From assembly GCF_000305785.2 (NCBI RefSeq), contig NC_018868.3:2011001-2075000 (forward strand): 64,000 nt of DNA, written 5' to 3'. Below the pieces are notes generated by a model, which was not told where the DNA came from, did no database searches, and worked only from the letters and a program-made list of their open reading frames with translations. This document shows positions 16,227 through 26,110 of this stretch, one piece after another (within the stretch, counting starts at the first letter, position 1; the number at the start of each line of letters is the position of its first letter). The position numbers and the translations under genes were made by a program. The stretch comes from Simiduia agarivorans SA1 = DSM 21679. GTDB lineage: Bacteria > Pseudomonadota > Gammaproteobacteria > Pseudomonadales > Cellvibrionaceae.

Positions 16227-19200
16227 TTAGGAATCGTGTTCCAATTCCATATTGATGCCGAGCGAGCGGATTTCCTTCACCAGTACGTTGAAGGATTCCG
16301 GCATGCCGGGCTCCATGCGATGATCGCCGTCAACGATGTTCTTATACATCTTGGTCCGGCCGTTCACGTCATCCGACTTAACGGTAAGCATTTCCTGCAG
16401 GGTGTATGCGGCACCGTATGCTTCCAGTGCCCACACTTCCATCTCACCGAAGCGCTGACCACCGAACTGCGCCTTACCACCCAGCGGCTGCTGGGTAACC
16501 AGGCTGTAAGAGCCGGTCGAACGCGCATGCATCTTGTCGTCCACCAGATGGTTCAGTTTCAGCATGTACATGTAGCCAACCGTGGTCTGACGCTGGAAGG
16601 CGTCACCGGTGCGGCCATCGTACAACTGTACCTGACCACTCTCTGGCAGATCAGCCAGACGCAGCAGGGCTTTGATCTCAGTTTCCTTGGCGCCGTCGAA
16701 CACGGGGGTAGCCATGGGCACACCGGCACGCAGGTTTTGCGCCAGAGCGATCACTTCGTCGTCGGACAGGGAGGCGATATCCTCCTTGCCAACCACTTCG
16801 CCAGTCTTGTTGTAGATCTCTTCCAGAAACTTGCGCAGATCGGCAACTTTACGCTGCTCTTCCACCATGGCATTGATCTTGTCGCCGAGACCTTTGGCCG
16901 CCATACCCAGGTGCATTTCCAGCACCTGACCCACGTTCATCCGCGAAGGAACACCCAATGGGTTCAGTACGATATCCACGGGCACGCCGTTTTCATCGTA
17001 AGGCATGTCTTCAACCGGCATGATCACGGAGATAACACCTTTGTTACCGTGACGACCGGCCATCTTGTCACCGGGCTGGATGCGACGCTTGATAGCCAGG
17101 TAAACCTTAACCACCTTGAGCACACCGGGTGACAGGTCGTCACCGGTTTCCAGCTTGCGCTTCTTGTCTTCGAACCGCTCGTCGAGGATCTTGCGACGCT
17201 CAATCAACTGCGCTTCGGCGGCATCCAACTGCTCGTTGAGCGCGTCATCAGCCATGCGCAACTTGTACCACTGCTCGAACGGCAGATCGTTCAGAATCTC
17301 GTCGGTCAGGGCTTCGCCTTTTTTGACACCCTTACCGGAAGACACTTTCTGACCAACCAACGCGGCGCGCAGGCGCTCGAAGGTGGCCGCTTCCATGATG
17401 CGGTACTCTTCGTTCAGGTCCTTGCGCACCTTGTCCAGCTGGGCTTTCTCAATTTCTTTCGAACGCTGGTCTTTTTCAATGCCGTCGCGGGTAAACACCT
17501 GCACGTCGATCACGGTACCGCGGGTACCGGTGCCAACACGCAAAGAGGTGTCTTTCACGTCAGACGCTTTTTCACCGAAGATCGCACGCAGCAACTTCTC
17601 TTCCGGCGTCAGCTGGGTTTCACCTTTCGGCGTTACCTTGCCCACCAGAATGTCGCCCGGGCCCACTTCCGCACCGATGTACACAATGCCGGATTCGTCC
17701 AGTTTCGCCAGCGCACCTTCACCCACGTTGGGAATATCGGCGGTGATTTCTTCGCTGCCGAGCTTGGTGTCACGGGCAATACAGGTCAGTTCCTGAATGT
17801 GAATGGTGGTGAAACGATCTTCCTGTACCACGCGCTCGGAGACCAAAATGGAGTCTTCGAAGTTGTAACCGTTCCAGGGCATGAACGCGATGCGCATGTT
17901 CTGACCCAGTGCCAACTCGCCCATATCCACTGACGGACCGTCTGCGAGCACATCGCCGCGGGCAATCACGTCACCGGTTTTCACGATCGGACGCTGGTTG
18001 ATACAGGTGTTCTGGTTTGAACGGGTGTACTTGGTGAGGTTGTAGATATCTACACCCGCATCACCGGTTTCCACCTCGGCGTCATTCACTTTGACCACGA
18101 TGCGCGAGGCATCCACACGGTCAACCACGCCACCACGCTTGGCTACCACACACACGCCGGAGTCAACCGCAACGTGACGCTCCATACCGGTACCCACCAA
18201 TGGCTTTTCAGCCTTCAGCGTAGGTACAGCCTGGCGCTGCATGTTAGAACCCATCAATGCACGGTTGGCGTCATCGTGTTCCAGGAATGGAATCAGGGAC
18301 GCAGCCACCGACACTACCTGACGTGGACTCACGTCCATGTAGGTCACTTCGGACGGCGCCTTGAGGGTAAATTCGTTCAGGTGACGAACGGATACCAGCT
18401 CTTCGGACAGCTTGCCGTTTTTATCGACGCCGGCGGATGCCTGAGCAATTACCTGCTCGGCTTCGTTAATCGCAGACAGGTATTCGATATCGTCGGTAAC
18501 CTTGCCGTCGATCACTTTGCGATAAGGGCTTTCCAGGAAGCCGTAATCGTTAGTGCGGGCAAAGGTTGCCAAGGAGTTGATCAGACCGATGTTCGGACCT
18601 TCAGGCGTTTCGATCGGACATACGCGACCGTAGTGGGTCGGGTGTACGTCACGCACTTCGAAGCCTGCGCGCTCACGGGTCAGACCGCCTGGGCCAAGTG
18701 CCGATACACGGCGCTTGTGCGTCACTTCAGACAGCGGGTTGTTCTGGTCCATGAACTGGGACAACTGGGAAGAGCCGAAGAACTCTTTTACTGCCGCAGC
18801 AACAGGCTTGGCGTTGATCAGATCCTGTGGCATCAGGCCTTCACTTTCGGCCATGGACAGACGCTCTTTCACGGCACGCTCAACGCGCACGAGACCAACG
18901 CGGAATTGGTTTTCTGCCATCTCGCCCACGGAACGCACGCGACGGTTACCCAGGTGATCGATATCGTCCACCACGCCTTTGCCGTTGCGGATTTCGATCA
19001 GGGTCTTCATCACGTCCACGATGTCGTCGTTGGACAGAACGCCTTCGCCGGTTTCGTCTTCGCGACCCAGGCGACGGTTGAACTTCATCCGGCCCACGCC
19101 AGACAGGTCGTAACGCTCCTGACTGAAGAACAGGTTCTGGAACAAGGTCTCGGCGGATTCCTTGGTGGGCGGCTCACCCGGGCGCATCATGCGATAGATT

Positions 19201-20312
19201 TCAACCAACGCCTCCAGTTCGGAGCGGGTCGGATCAACGCGCAGCGTATCGGAAATGAACGGACCGCAATCGATGTCGTTGGTGTACAGGGTTTCGATAC
19301 CGGTAACATTGGCTTCGCGCAGTGTCTCGAGCACCTCATCAGAGATCTCGGTATTACACTCCAGCAGCAGCTCGCCCGACTTCTCGTCGATAATGTCTTT
19401 TGCCAGCGCCTTGCCAACCAGGTAATCGTTTGGCACCACCAACTCGGTAATACCGGCTTTTTCCAGATCGCGGATATGCTTGGCGGTGATGCGACGACCT
19501 TCTTCGATCAGAACCTTGCCTTTCTTGTCTTTGATGTCGAAGGTTGCCACGTCACCACGCAGGCGGGAAGGCACCAACTCCAACACAAATTCACCGTCTT
19601 TATTGATGGTGTACTTGCTGGTTTCAAAGAACATATCCAGCATCTGCTCACTGGTGAAGCCCAGCGCGCGCAGAAGAATAGTGGCCGGCAGTTTACGGCG
19701 ACGGTCGATACGAACGAACAACAAATCCTTCGGATCGAATTCGAAGTCCAGCCAGGAACCGCGGTAGGGAATCACGCGCGCGCTGAACAGCAACTTGCCT
19801 GAAGAGTGGGTTTTGCCCTTGTCGTGGTCGAAGAATACACCGGGTGAACGGTGCAGCTGGGAAACGATCACACGCTCGGTACCGTTGATCACAAAGGTAC
19901 CGTTGTCGGTCATGAGCGGAATTTCGCCCATGTACACTTCTTGTTCTTTAATGTCCTTGATGGACTTGTTCGCTGATTCTTTGTCATAAATGATCAGCCG
20001 AACTTTTACGCGCAGGGGAGCCGCGTAGGTCACGCCGCGCAGAATACATTCATTAACGTCGAATGCCGCTTTGCCCAAGGCATAGCTGACATATTCCAGG
20101 GCTGCGTTCCCTGAATAACTCACAATAGGGAATACCGACTTGAATGCTGCGTGCAAACCGAAGTCTGTGCGAGCATCGGCAGACGCGTCTGCCTGGGTAA
20201 ACTTTCTGTAGGAGTCCAACTGAATCGCCAGGAGGTAAGGTACATCCATTACACTCGGCAGTTTGCCGAAGTCCTTGCGGATACGTTTTTTCTCAGTATA
20301 TGAGTAAGCCAT
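16227..20312 (-). CDS. rpoB: DNA-directed RNA polymerase subunit beta
   Basis: Beta forms the other pincer of RNA polymerase and the rifampicin pocket. The 1361 residues contain the rifampicin cluster [20 protein letters not shown] followed by [11 protein letters not shown], with no obvious resistance substitution, and the [15 protein letters not shown] and GRHGNKGV blocks. The gene follows rplL after a 225-nt spacer that holds an attenuator and a second stem-loop. Confidence 0.99.
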   Translation of the reverse strand: MAYSYTEKKRIRKDFGKLPSVMDVPYLLAIQLDSYRKFTQADASADARTDFGLHAAFKSVFPIVSYSGNAALEYVSYALGKAAFDVNECILRGVTYAAPLRVKVRLIIYDKESANKSIKDIKEQEVYMGEIPLMTDNGTFVINGTERVIVSQLHRSPGVFFDHDKGKTHSSGKLLFSARVIPYRGSWLDFEFDPKDLLFVRIDRRRKLPATILLRALGFTSEQMLDMFFETSKYTINKDGEFVLELVPSRLRGDVATFDIKDKKGKVLIEEGRRITAKHIRDLEKAGITELVVPNDYLVGKALAKDIIDEKSGELLLECNTEISDEVLETLREANVTGIETLYTNDIDCGPFISDTLRVDPTRSELEALVEIYRMMRPGEPPTKESAETLFQNLFFSQERYDLSGVGRMKFNRRLGREDETGEGVLSNDDIVDVMKTLIEIRNGKGVVDDIDHLGNRRVRSVGEMAENQFRVGLVRVERAVKERLSMAESEGLMPQDLINAKPVAAAVKEFFGSSQLSQFMDQNNPLSEVTHKRRVSALGPGGLTRERAGFEVRDVHPTHYGRVCPIETPEGPNIGLINSLATFARTNDYGFLESPYRKVIDGKVTDDIEYLSAINEAEQVIAQASAGVDKNGKLSEELVSVRHLNEFTLKAPSEVTYMDVSPRQVVSVAASLIPFLEHDDANRALMGSNMQRQAVPTLKAEKPLVGTGMERHVAVDSGVCVVAKRGGVVDRVDASRIVVKVNDAEVETGDAGVDIYNLTKYTRSNQNTCINQRPIVKTGDVIARGDVLADGPSVDMGELALGQNMRIAFMPWNGYNFEDSILVSERVVQEDRFTTIHIQELTCIARDTKLGSEEITADIPNVGEGALAKLDESGIVYIGAEVGPGDILVGKVTPKGETQLTPEEKLLRAIFGEKASDVKDTSLRVGTGTRGTVIDVQVFTRDGIEKDQRSKEIEKAQLDKVRKDLNEEYRIMEAATFERLRAALVGQKVSSGKGVKKGEALTDEILNDLPFEQWYKLRMADDALNEQLDAAEAQLIERRKILDERFEDKKRKLETGDDLSPGVLKVVKVYLAIKRRIQPGDKMAGRHGNKGVISVIMPVEDMPYDENGVPVDIVLNPLGVPSRMNVGQVLEMHLGMAAKGLGDKINAMVEEQRKVADLRKFLEEIYNKTGEVVGKEDIASLSDDEVIALAQNLRAGVPMATPVFDGAKETEIKALLRLADLPESGQVQLYDGRTGDAFQRQTTVGYMYMLKLNHLVDDKMHARSTGSYSLVTQQPLGGKAQFGGQRFGEMEVWALEAYGAAYTLQEMLTVKSDDVNGRTKMYKNIVDGDHRMEPGMPESFNVLVKEIRSLGINMELEHDS

Positions 20313-20412
20313 CAGTATTCCCCAGCTTGTTCACGATTTGGGCTTTTGGAATCTCTGAGCCGATAAGTGCGGGTGGCACTTAATTGCTACATTTCGCCAG
20401 CATTTGCTGAAC

Positions 20413-20432
20413 GCGAAAACACCGGTTTTCGC
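20413..20432 (-). other. stem-loop in the rplL-rpoB spacer, possible RNase III site
   Basis: GCGAAAAC-ACCG-GTTTTCGC forms a perfect 8-bp stem downstream of the attenuator. In E. coli the same spacer carries an RNase III processing site. The equivalence here is inferred from position only. Confidence 0.45.
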
Positions 20433-20461
20433 TCGACCTTTTACCGTAGGTCGTAAACGGC

Positions 20462-20489
20462 AAAAAGGCCGGCGGGTTTTACACCCGCC
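20462..20489 (-). terminator. rplL-rpoB attenuator
   Basis: On the minus strand GGCGGGT-GTAAA-ACCCGCC followed by GGCCTTTTTG forms an intrinsic terminator 49 nt after rplL. In E. coli a partial terminator in the same place sets the ratio of ribosomal protein to RNA polymerase subunit synthesis. I infer the same role. Confidence 0.8.
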
Positions 20490-20537
20490 AGCCCGAGTCA
20501 GCAGTGTTTGCTACCGACTGCGCTATGCAAAACCGAA

Positions 20538-20909
20538 TTACTTCAGCTCTACAGTTGCGCCAGCTTCTTCCAGCTCTTTCTTAGCGGCTTCAGCTTCTTC
20601 TTTCGCAACGGCTTCCTTGATGGTCTTAGGTGCGCCGTCTACCAGCTCTTTAGCTTCTTTCAGGCCCAGACCAGTGATACCGCGAACGGCCTTGATCACG
20701 TTAACCTTCTTGTCGCCAGCAGCAGCCAGTACGATGTCGAACTCGGTCTTCTCTTCAGCAGCCGCACCAGCGTCACCGCCAGCAGCAACAGCTACAGCAG
20801 CCGCTGCAGAAACGCCGAATTTTTCTTCCATAGCAGAAATCAGTTCCACAACGTCAGTTACGGACATTTCAGCAATTGCATTGATGATATCGTCTTTAGT
20901 CAGAGACAT
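20538..20909 (-). CDS. rplL: 50S ribosomal protein L7/L12
   Basis: The only multi-copy ribosomal protein, it forms the stalk that recruits translational GTPases. The 123 residues show the N-terminal dimerisation part ([20 protein letters not shown]), the alanine-rich hinge around residues 36-52 and the C-terminal GTPase-binding domain ([20 protein letters not shown]). It is 66 nt after rplJ. Confidence 0.98.
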   Translation of the reverse strand: MSLTKDDIINAIAEMSVTDVVELISAMEEKFGVSAAAAVAVAAGGDAGAAAEEKTEFDIVLAAAGDKKVNVIKAVRGITGLGLKEAKELVDGAPKTIKEAVAKEEAEAAKKELEEAGATVELK

Positions 20910-20975
20910 GACTCAATTCCTAAATTGTTTGAGCGTTAGCTCGAAAATGTTTATGCCTGCAGATAATCGTATTGA

Positions 20976-21470
20976 TTAAGCTGCGGCTTGCTCTTTCTGG
21001 TCGCGAATGGCCGCAATAGTGCGGACCAGCTTGCCAGCAGCTGCTTCTTTCATAGTGCTCATCAGGCGTGCGATAGCTTCGTCGTACGTTGGCAGGCTTG
21101 CCAACAGTGCGATATCTACCACATTGCCTTCGAAAGCGGCTGACTTCAGCTCCAACTTGTCGTTACCTTTGGCGAAGTCACGCAGAATACGCGCGCCTGC
21201 ACCTGGGTGCTCGTTGGAGAACGCAATGATTGATGGACCCACGAATGAGTCAACCAGACATGCGTAGTCAGTGCCCTCTACTGCGCGACGAGCCAGCGTG
21301 TTACGTACAACTTTCAGCCATACGCCGTTATCACGGGCTTCTTTGCGCAGCGCAGTCATAGCCGACACGGTTACACCGCGTGCGTCAGCTACTACTGCAG
21401 ACAGAGCGCTCTTAGCAGCTTCCTGGACTTCAGCGACAATCGCTTTTTTGTCTTCGAGTCCTAGTGCCAC
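20976..21470 (-). CDS. rplJ: 50S ribosomal protein L10
   Basis: L10 anchors the L7/L12 dimers to 23S rRNA and in E. coli represses its own operon through the leader. The start is GTG at 21470 ([15 protein letters not shown]), with AGGAG 8 nt upstream. The 164 residues match E. coli L10 (165). The alanine-rich C-terminal helix that binds L12 is present. Confidence 0.97.
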   Translation of the reverse strand: MALGLEDKKAIVAEVQEAAKSALSAVVADARGVTVSAMTALRKEARDNGVWLKVVRNTLARRAVEGTDYACLVDSFVGPSIIAFSNEHPGAGARILRDFAKGNDKLELKSAAFEGNVVDIALLASLPTYDEAIARLMSTMKEAAAGKLVRTIAAIRDQKEQAAA

Positions 21471-21686
21471 GATCTTACTCCTGGATTTGATTAGCTCAGC
21501 TAATCGTTAACAAATCGGCACAACCACCACATAGCTGCTGTGCCGCGTTTTTCGGTGTATCAAATCCAGCAAAAAACTGAATTGGGCCACCATCTGCGTA
21601 GGCGAATTACCATTAAAGGACAAACCTGCCTACGGTCTTTGATGGACCAGCTGACGCTGGCCCCCAAAGTACTTTTTGCTCTGGTC
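21471..21686 (-). promoter_or_regulatory. putative L10 leader region upstream of rplJ
   Basis: The 216-nt rplA-rplJ spacer is long for this operon and is structured. The most visible element is the inverted repeat CGTAGGC (21597-21603) with GCCTACG (21628-21634), enclosing ACCATTAAAGGACAAA. In related bacteria this spacer holds the L10 leader, bound by the L10-L12 complex to repress translation. I infer that from position and structure. Confidence 0.5.
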
Positions 21687-22382
21687 TTAGATGTCCAGAG
21701 ACGCCTGATCGATCAACAAACCCGGGCCCATGGTGGTGCTCAGGGTGATACGCTTCAGGTAAACACCTTTGGAAGAGGCTGGCTTGGCGCGCTTCAGATC
21801 GCCTACCAGCGCTTCCAGGTTTTCTTTCAGTGCCTTCTCTTCGAAAGACAGCTTGCCGATACCGCCGTGGACGATACCGCCCTTCTCGGCACGGTAGCGA
21901 ACCTGACCGGCCTTGGCGTTGTTAACCGCAGTCACAACATCGGGGGTCACAGTGCCGGTCTTGGGGTTTGGCATCAGGCCACGCGGACCCAGAACCTGAC
22001 CCAGAGCACCTACTACGCGCATAGCAGCAGGTTCGGCGATAACAACATCAAAGTCCATCAGGCCGCCTTTGATCTCGGCTGCCAGCTCGTCCATGCCCAC
22101 GTGCTCTGCGCCCGCAGCCTTGGCCGCTTCTGCATTGGCACCCTGAGCAAACACGGCCACGCGTACAGACTTACCGGTGCCGTGTGGCAGAGTAGTCGCA
22201 CCGCGAACGGTCTGGTCGGATTTACGTGGGTCAATACCCAGATTGACGGCAACATCTACGGTCTCACCGAATTTAACGGAAGACACTTCTTTCAGAAGAG
22301 CTACGGCTTCGGAGATGCTGTACAGCTTGGCGCCGTCTACTTTTTCGCGGATAGCGCGCTGACGCTTAGTTAACTTAGCCAT
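21687..22382 (-). CDS. rplA: 50S ribosomal protein L1
   Basis: L1 forms the mobile stalk that ejects the E-site tRNA and in E. coli represses the rplK-rplA mRNA. The 231 residues hold [34 protein letters not shown] and [16 protein letters not shown]. It starts 2 nt after rplK, indicating coupling. Confidence 0.98.
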   Translation of the reverse strand: MAKLTKRQRAIREKVDGAKLYSISEAVALLKEVSSVKFGETVDVAVNLGIDPRKSDQTVRGATTLPHGTGKSVRVAVFAQGANAEAAKAAGAEHVGMDELAAEIKGGLMDFDVVIAEPAAMRVVGALGQVLGPRGLMPNPKTGTVTPDVVTAVNNAKAGQVRYRAEKGGIVHGGIGKLSFEEKALKENLEALVGDLKRAKPASSKGVYLKRITLSTTMGPGLLIDQASLDI

Positions 22383-22384
22383 TC

Positions 22385-22816
22385 TTACAGACCCTCCACT
22401 TCCAGACCCATAGCGCGAGCAGAACCGGCGATAGTGCGCACTGCGGCGTCCATATCAGCAGCGGTCAGGTCAGGACGCTTGGTGTTAACGATCTCTTCCA
22501 GCTGAGCGCGGGTCACAGTGCCCACTTTCTGGGTATTCGGGCGGGGTGAACCGCTCTTGATACCAGCAGCCTTCTTCAGCAGGTAAGATGCCGGCGGCGT
22601 CTTCATGGTGAAGGTAAAAGAGCGATCACTGTATACACTGATCACAACGGGCACAGGTGCACCTACTTCCATATCACCGGTCTGGGCGTTGAACGCCTTA
22701 CAGAATTCCATGATATTCACACCGTGCTGACCCAGGGCTGGACCCACGGGCGGCGACGGGTTGGCCTTACCGGCCCCTACCTGCAGCTTAATATAAGCCT
22801 GAATTTTCTTAGCCAT
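22385..22816 (-). CDS. rplK: 50S ribosomal protein L11
   Basis: L11 binds the GTPase-associated 23S region and is required for RelA activation. The 143 residues contain [20 protein letters not shown], the proline-rich N-terminal segment, and [10 protein letters not shown]. The gene follows nusG after a 159-nt spacer with two inverted repeats. Confidence 0.98.
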   Translation of the reverse strand: MAKKIQAYIKLQVGAGKANPSPPVGPALGQHGVNIMEFCKAFNAQTGDMEVGAPVPVVISVYSDRSFTFTMKTPPASYLLKKAAGIKSGSPRPNTQKVGTVTRAQLEEIVNTKRPDLTAADMDAAVRTIAGSARAMGLEVEGL

Positions 22817-22889
22817 GATGTACTCCCATAGTTTGGGTGATTAACGCCTCGGATGGCATTGGCAGCGCCATCGTCTCCGGCTCCCCACA

Positions 22890-22948
22890 CTCTGTACTTG
22901 ACGAGCAAAATACAGAGACGCGAAAACCTCCCCGCACGGAGCCCGTGC
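22890..22948 (-). promoter_or_regulatory. structured leader between nusG and rplK
   Basis: Two inverted repeats are present: GCACGG-AGC-CCGTGC (22934-22948), followed on the minus strand by GGGGAGGTTTTC, and CTCTGTA with TACAGAG (22890-22917) enclosing a 14-nt loop. The first could be a weak terminator after nusG. The second may belong to an rplK leader that L1 binds in relatives. Neither role is proven here. Confidence 0.4.
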
Positions 22949-22975
22949 AGGAAGGTGAATTTTACGAATTTACAC

Positions 22976-23509
22976 TCAGGTCTTTTCGACCTGACCGAAA
23001 TCCAGTTCTACCGGTGTGGAGCGACCGAAAATCAAAACTGCTACGCGCAGCTTGCTCTTTTCGTAGTTAACTTCTTCAACCACACCGTTAAAGTCGTTGA
23101 ACGGGCCATCGCATACGCGGACCATTTCACCGGGCTCAAAAATTGTCTTGGGCTTGGGCTTATCTGCAGAATCATCAACACGCTGCAGAATGGCCTGAGC
23201 TTCTTTCTCGGTAATTGGCGCAGGCTTGTCGGCCTTACCACCAATGAAACCCATCACGCGAGGCGTTTCTTTTACCAGGTGCCAAGTGTCGTCATTCAAC
23301 TCCATTTGGACCAACACATATCCCGGGAAGAATTTGCGCTCGCTCTTACGCTTTTGTCCGCCGCGCATCTCAACCACTTCTTCAGTGGGAACCAGCACGT
23401 CGCCGAACATATCCTGCATATTATGCAGTTCGATACGCTCCTTCAGCGAAGAGGCAACCTTCTTCTCAAACCCCGAGTAGGCGTGTACTACATACCAGCG
23501 CTTTGCCAT
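22976..23509 (-). CDS. nusG: transcription termination/antitermination protein NusG
   Basis: NusG binds RNA polymerase and couples it to ribosomes through S10 or to Rho. The 177 residues start [20 protein letters not shown] (NGN domain) and end with the KOW domain carrying [20 protein letters not shown]. The loop [11 protein letters not shown] is present. It is 16 nt after secE, the usual secE-nusG pair. Confidence 0.98.
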   Translation of the reverse strand: MAKRWYVVHAYSGFEKKVASSLKERIELHNMQDMFGDVLVPTEEVVEMRGGQKRKSERKFFPGYVLVQMELNDDTWHLVKETPRVMGFIGGKADKPAPITEKEAQAILQRVDDSADKPKPKTIFEPGEMVRVCDGPFNDFNGVVEEVNYEKSKLRVAVLIFGRSTPVELDFGQVEKT

Positions 23510-23525
23510 TGCTCACCCTTAGTTA

Positions 23526-23894
23526 TCAACCGATAATCAGTGATGCCAGCCAACCCAGCACTGAATCCAGAGCCCACAAAATCAACGCCATAACGAATAC
23601 AACCGCCAGCACGATCAATGTGGTTTGGTTGGTCTCCTGGCGCGTGGGCCATACTACCTTGCGCACTTCCACCTGAGCTTCAAGCATCAGATTCCAGAAC
23701 GCAGCGCCCTTGGCGGTTTTCACAGCGATGAAGATAGCAACCAAACCGGCAGCCACCAGACCGAGGATGCGATACAGCAATGCCACCTCACCGAACTGGG
23801 AGTTGGCAACCGCCATGCCGGCCACTATAGCCAACACCAGCAACCACTTAATCAGATCGAAACGATATTCCGGGGCTTCGACTTTCGCATTCAT
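23526..23894 (-). CDS. secE: preprotein translocase subunit SecE
   Basis: Essential small subunit of the SecYEG channel. The 122 residues show three hydrophobic segments (about 20-36, 43-60 and 93-116), the long gammaproteobacterial form. The conserved amphipathic segment VEVRKVVWPTRQETNQTT precedes the last membrane helix. It lies between tRNA-Trp and nusG. Confidence 0.96.
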   Translation of the reverse strand: MNAKVEAPEYRFDLIKWLLVLAIVAGMAVANSQFGEVALLYRILGLVAAGLVAIFIAVKTAKGAAFWNLMLEAQVEVRKVVWPTRQETNQTTLIVLAVVFVMALILWALDSVLGWLASLIIG

Positions 23895-23926
23895 CAGGGA
23901 AACAACCCTTCATCACTCTTATAAAA

Positions 23927-24002
23927 TGGCAGGCCAGGAGGGACTCGAACCCCCAACACCCGGTTTTGGAGACCGGTGCTCTACCAATTGAACTACTGGC
24001 CT
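23927..24002 (-). tRNA. tRNA-Trp(CCA)
   Basis: Read on the minus strand this is a complete 76-nt tRNA with acceptor AGGCCAG/CTGGCCT, anticodon loop CTCCAAA (anticodon CCA), T-loop GTTCGAG and an encoded 3' CCA. It lies between tufB and secE, the arrangement seen in Pseudomonas. Confidence 0.97.
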
Positions 24003-24070
24003 GTATTAGCTCACGCTAAAACTAAAAACCGGCAAACCGGGGCTTCACCCCAGCCTGCCGGCACAGATCA

Positions 24071-25264
24071 TTACTCGATGATCTTGGAAACAACGCCCGC
24101 ACCTACGGTACGACCGCCTTCACGGATCGCAAAGCGCAGACCGTCTTCCATTGCGATAGGTGCAATCAGGGTAACTTCCATCTGGATGTTATCGCCTGGC
24201 ATTACCATCTCAACGCCTTCTGGCAGCTCAACTGCACCAGTTACGTCAGTGGTACGGAAGTAGAACTGAGGACGGTAGCCTTTGAAGAATGGCGTGTGAC
24301 GACCACCTTCGTCCTTGGACAGTACGTATACTTCGCCCTGGAACTTGGTGTGCGGCTTGATTGAACCTGGCTTACACAGAACCTGACCACGCTCTACGTC
24401 GTCACGCTTGGTACCACGCAGCAGAACACCTACGTTCTCACCAGCACGGCCTTCGTCCAGCAGCTTGCGGAACATTTCAACACCGGTACAGGTGGTCTTG
24501 GTGGTGTCGCGGATACCAACGATCTCGATTTCCTCGCCCACTTTCACGATACCACGCTCTACACGGCCGGTTACTACAGTACCGCGACCAGAGATAGAGA
24601 ATACGTCTTCGATTGGCATCAGGAAGGCACCGTCGATGGCACGCTCTGGCTCAGGAATGTAAGAATCCAGAGTCTCTACCAGCTTCTTAACAGCGGTAGT
24701 ACCCATTTCTTTGTCGTCCTGACCGTTCAGGGCCATCAGCGCAGAACCGATGATAATCGGGGTGTCGTCGCCTGGGAATTCGTACTGGCTCAACAGCTCA
24801 CGAACTTCCATCTCAACCAGTTCCAGCAGCTCTTCGTCGTCTACCATGTCAGCTTTGTTCAGGAATACCACGATGTAAGGTACACCTACCTGACGGGACA
24901 ACAGGATGTGCTCGCGGGTCTGCGGCATGGGGCCGTCAGCAGCGGAACATACCAGGATAGCGCCGTCCATCTGGGCAGCACCGGTAATCATGTTCTTAAC
25001 GTAGTCGGCGTGGCCCGGGCAATCTACGTGTGCGTAGTGACGCACAGGTGAATCGTACTCTACGTGAGCAGCAGAGATGGTAATACCACGCTCACGCTCT
25101 TCTGGCGCAGAATCGATACCGTCGAAAGCAACTGCTTCACCGCCCCAAACTTCCGCACATACGCGAGTCAGAGCTGCGGTCAGAGTGGTTTTACCGTGGT
25201 CAACGTGACCGATGGTGCCCACGTTTACGTGGGGCTTGTTACGTTCAAACTTAGCCTTAGCCAT
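24071..25264 (-). CDS. tufB: elongation factor Tu (copy next to secE)
   Basis: This second EF-Tu gene encodes the same 397 residues as the copy at 7226; the nucleotide sequences differ only at roughly ten scattered third positions. The start at 25264 ([10 protein letters not shown]) has AGGAG 9 nt upstream. An in-frame ATG at 25270 would add Met-Ala but is only 3 nt from AGGAG. A terminator separates it from the tRNAs upstream. Confidence 0.98.
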   Translation of the reverse strand: MAKAKFERNKPHVNVGTIGHVDHGKTTLTAALTRVCAEVWGGEAVAFDGIDSAPEERERGITISAAHVEYDSPVRHYAHVDCPGHADYVKNMITGAAQMDGAILVCSAADGPMPQTREHILLSRQVGVPYIVVFLNKADMVDDEELLELVEMEVRELLSQYEFPGDDTPIIIGSALMALNGQDDKEMGTTAVKKLVETLDSYIPEPERAIDGAFLMPIEDVFSISGRGTVVTGRVERGIVKVGEEIEIVGIRDTTKTTCTGVEMFRKLLDEGRAGENVGVLLRGTKRDDVERGQVLCKPGSIKPHTKFQGEVYVLSKDEGGRHTPFFKGYRPQFYFRTTDVTGAVELPEGVEMVMPGDNIQMEVTLIAPIAMEDGLRFAIREGGRTVGAGVVSKIIE

Positions 25265-25310
25265 TGCCATCGTCTCCTGTTTAGAGGGGCGCGAAACCGT
25301 TTTTCAAACA

Positions 25311-25344
25311 AAACAAAAATCCGCAAAAGGCCAGCCTTTGCGGA
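25311..25344 (-). terminator. terminator between tRNA-Thr(GGT) and tufB
   Basis: On the minus strand TCCGCAAAGG-CTGG-CCTTTTGCGGA (25344-25320, one bulged T) is followed by TTTTTGTTTTG. This is a good intrinsic terminator 4 nt after the tRNA CCA end, so tufB may receive only read-through from the tRNA promoter or use its own. Confidence 0.8.
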
Positions 25345-25347
25345 AAC

Positions 25348-25423
25348 TGGAGCTCTTGACCGGAGTTGAACCGGTGACCTCACCCTTACCAAGGGTGTGC
25401 TCTACCAACTGAGCTACAAGAGC
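25348..25423 (-). tRNA. tRNA-Thr(GGT)
   Basis: Complete 76-nt tRNA on the minus strand: acceptor GCTCTTG/CAAGAGC, anticodon loop CTTGGTAAG (anticodon GGT), T-loop GTTCAAC and encoded CCA. Equivalent by position to thrT of E. coli, just upstream of tufB. Confidence 0.97.
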
Positions 25424-25458
25424 GTAAACCTTACATCTATTCACCCCAGCCAGAAGAC

Positions 25459-25532
<74 letters not shown>

Positions 25533-25593
25533 ATTGACTGACGAACATTTCCGGCAACAGCCAATCCGAAACTGAGCACCACCTTGGCGGCGC

Positions 25594-25642
25594 CTGCCAG
25601 ATTCAACATCTGGACTTCAATAATGGTGCAGGGGGATGGATT
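25594..25642 (-). repeat. duplicated tRNA-Tyr 3' end plus flank (downstream copy)
   Basis: These 49 bp repeat 25747-25795 with a single mismatch, 153 bp apart in direct orientation. The repeat contains the last 19 nt of tRNA-Tyr (acceptor 3' strand, part of the T-arm, CCA) and 30 nt of its 3' flank, which holds the hairpin CCAGAT-ATCTGG. The upstream copy belongs to the intact tRNA-Tyr gene. The layout resembles the rtT repeats after tyrT in E. coli. Confidence 0.85.
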
Positions 25643-25702
25643 ATTCCCTACGGTCGCCGCTATCGCGGCGCTCGCCTGCGCTTCGCTGGTCGTCGAACCA
25701 TC
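25643..25702 (-). repeat. GC-rich insert splitting a tRNA-Tyr T-arm remnant
   Basis: Just 5' (in tRNA sense) of the duplicated 3' end, the string GATGGTTCGA (25702-25693) matches the T-stem and T-loop of tRNA-Tyr, but about 51 bp of GC-rich sequence (25643-25693) separate it from AATCCATCCCCC. The insert contains CGCCGC-GATA-GCGGCG, a REP-like palindrome. The 10-nt match is short, so its relation to the tRNA is tentative. Confidence 0.45.
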
Positions 25703-25746
25703 TCTCTGGTTCTCACTCCATCCCCAACGGGGATGCTTTCCAGCGA

Positions 25747-25795
25747 CTGCCAGATTCAGCATCTGGACTTCAATAATGGTGCAGGGGGATGGATT
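25747..25795 (-). repeat. tRNA-Tyr 3' end and flank (repeat copy within the intact gene)
   Basis: Partner of the direct repeat at 25594-25642. It spans the 3' part of the functional tRNA-Tyr and 30 nt of downstream sequence, and differs from the other copy by one base. Confidence 0.85.
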
Positions 25796-25860
25796 CGAAC
25801 CATCGAAGCTTTCGCGTCAGATTTACAGTCTGATCCCTTTGGCCACTCGGGAACCCCTGC
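25777..25860 (-). tRNA. tRNA-Tyr(GTA)
   Basis: Complete 84-nt class II tRNA on the minus strand: acceptor GCAGGGG/CCCCTGC, anticodon loop ACTGTAAAT (anticodon GTA), a long variable arm, T-loop GTTCGAA and encoded CCA. Corresponds by position to tyrU of E. coli. Its 3' end is duplicated downstream. Confidence 0.96.
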
Positions 25861-25952
25861 CAAAGAGCCGGCAATTCTCCGGCTCAAGCTTGTGCTTGTC
25901 AACCATTTTTATGAATAAATTCACAGGCTTAGAGCACAATGCTTAATAAAAA

Positions 25953-26028
25953 TGGAGCTGGTGAAAGGAGTTGAACCCTCGACCGCCTGATTACAAGTCA
26001 GATGCTCTACCAACTGAGCTACACCAGC
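25953..26028 (-). tRNA. tRNA-Thr(TGT)
   Basis: Complete 76-nt tRNA on the minus strand: acceptor GCTGGTG/CACCAGC, anticodon loop CTTGTAATC (anticodon TGT), T-loop GTTCAAC and encoded CCA. It is the first gene of the tRNA cluster and corresponds to thrU of E. coli. Confidence 0.97.
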
Positions 26029-26081
26029 AAAAAACCACCCAAAACACACCTTTTCAGGCCTGCCTGTAATGTGGAGGCGCG

Positions 26082-26110
26082 ATTCTAGAGAAACTTATCC
26101 GAGGACGCAA
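26082..26110 (-). promoter_or_regulatory. promoter of the Thr-Tyr-Gly-Thr tRNA cluster
   Basis: TTGCGT (26110-26105) and TAGAAT (26087-26082) on the minus strand are 17 nt apart, followed by CGCGCCTCC, the same discriminator as at rpsJ. The first three bases of the -10 are the TAG stop codon of the upstream SPOR gene, so the promoter lies inside the end of that gene. Only half of the -35 matches consensus. Confidence 0.7.

Noticed and set aside
18174..19802. 542-codon open frame on the plus strand
   Set aside because: It is antisense to rpoB and caused by its codon usage; no start signal or domain pattern.
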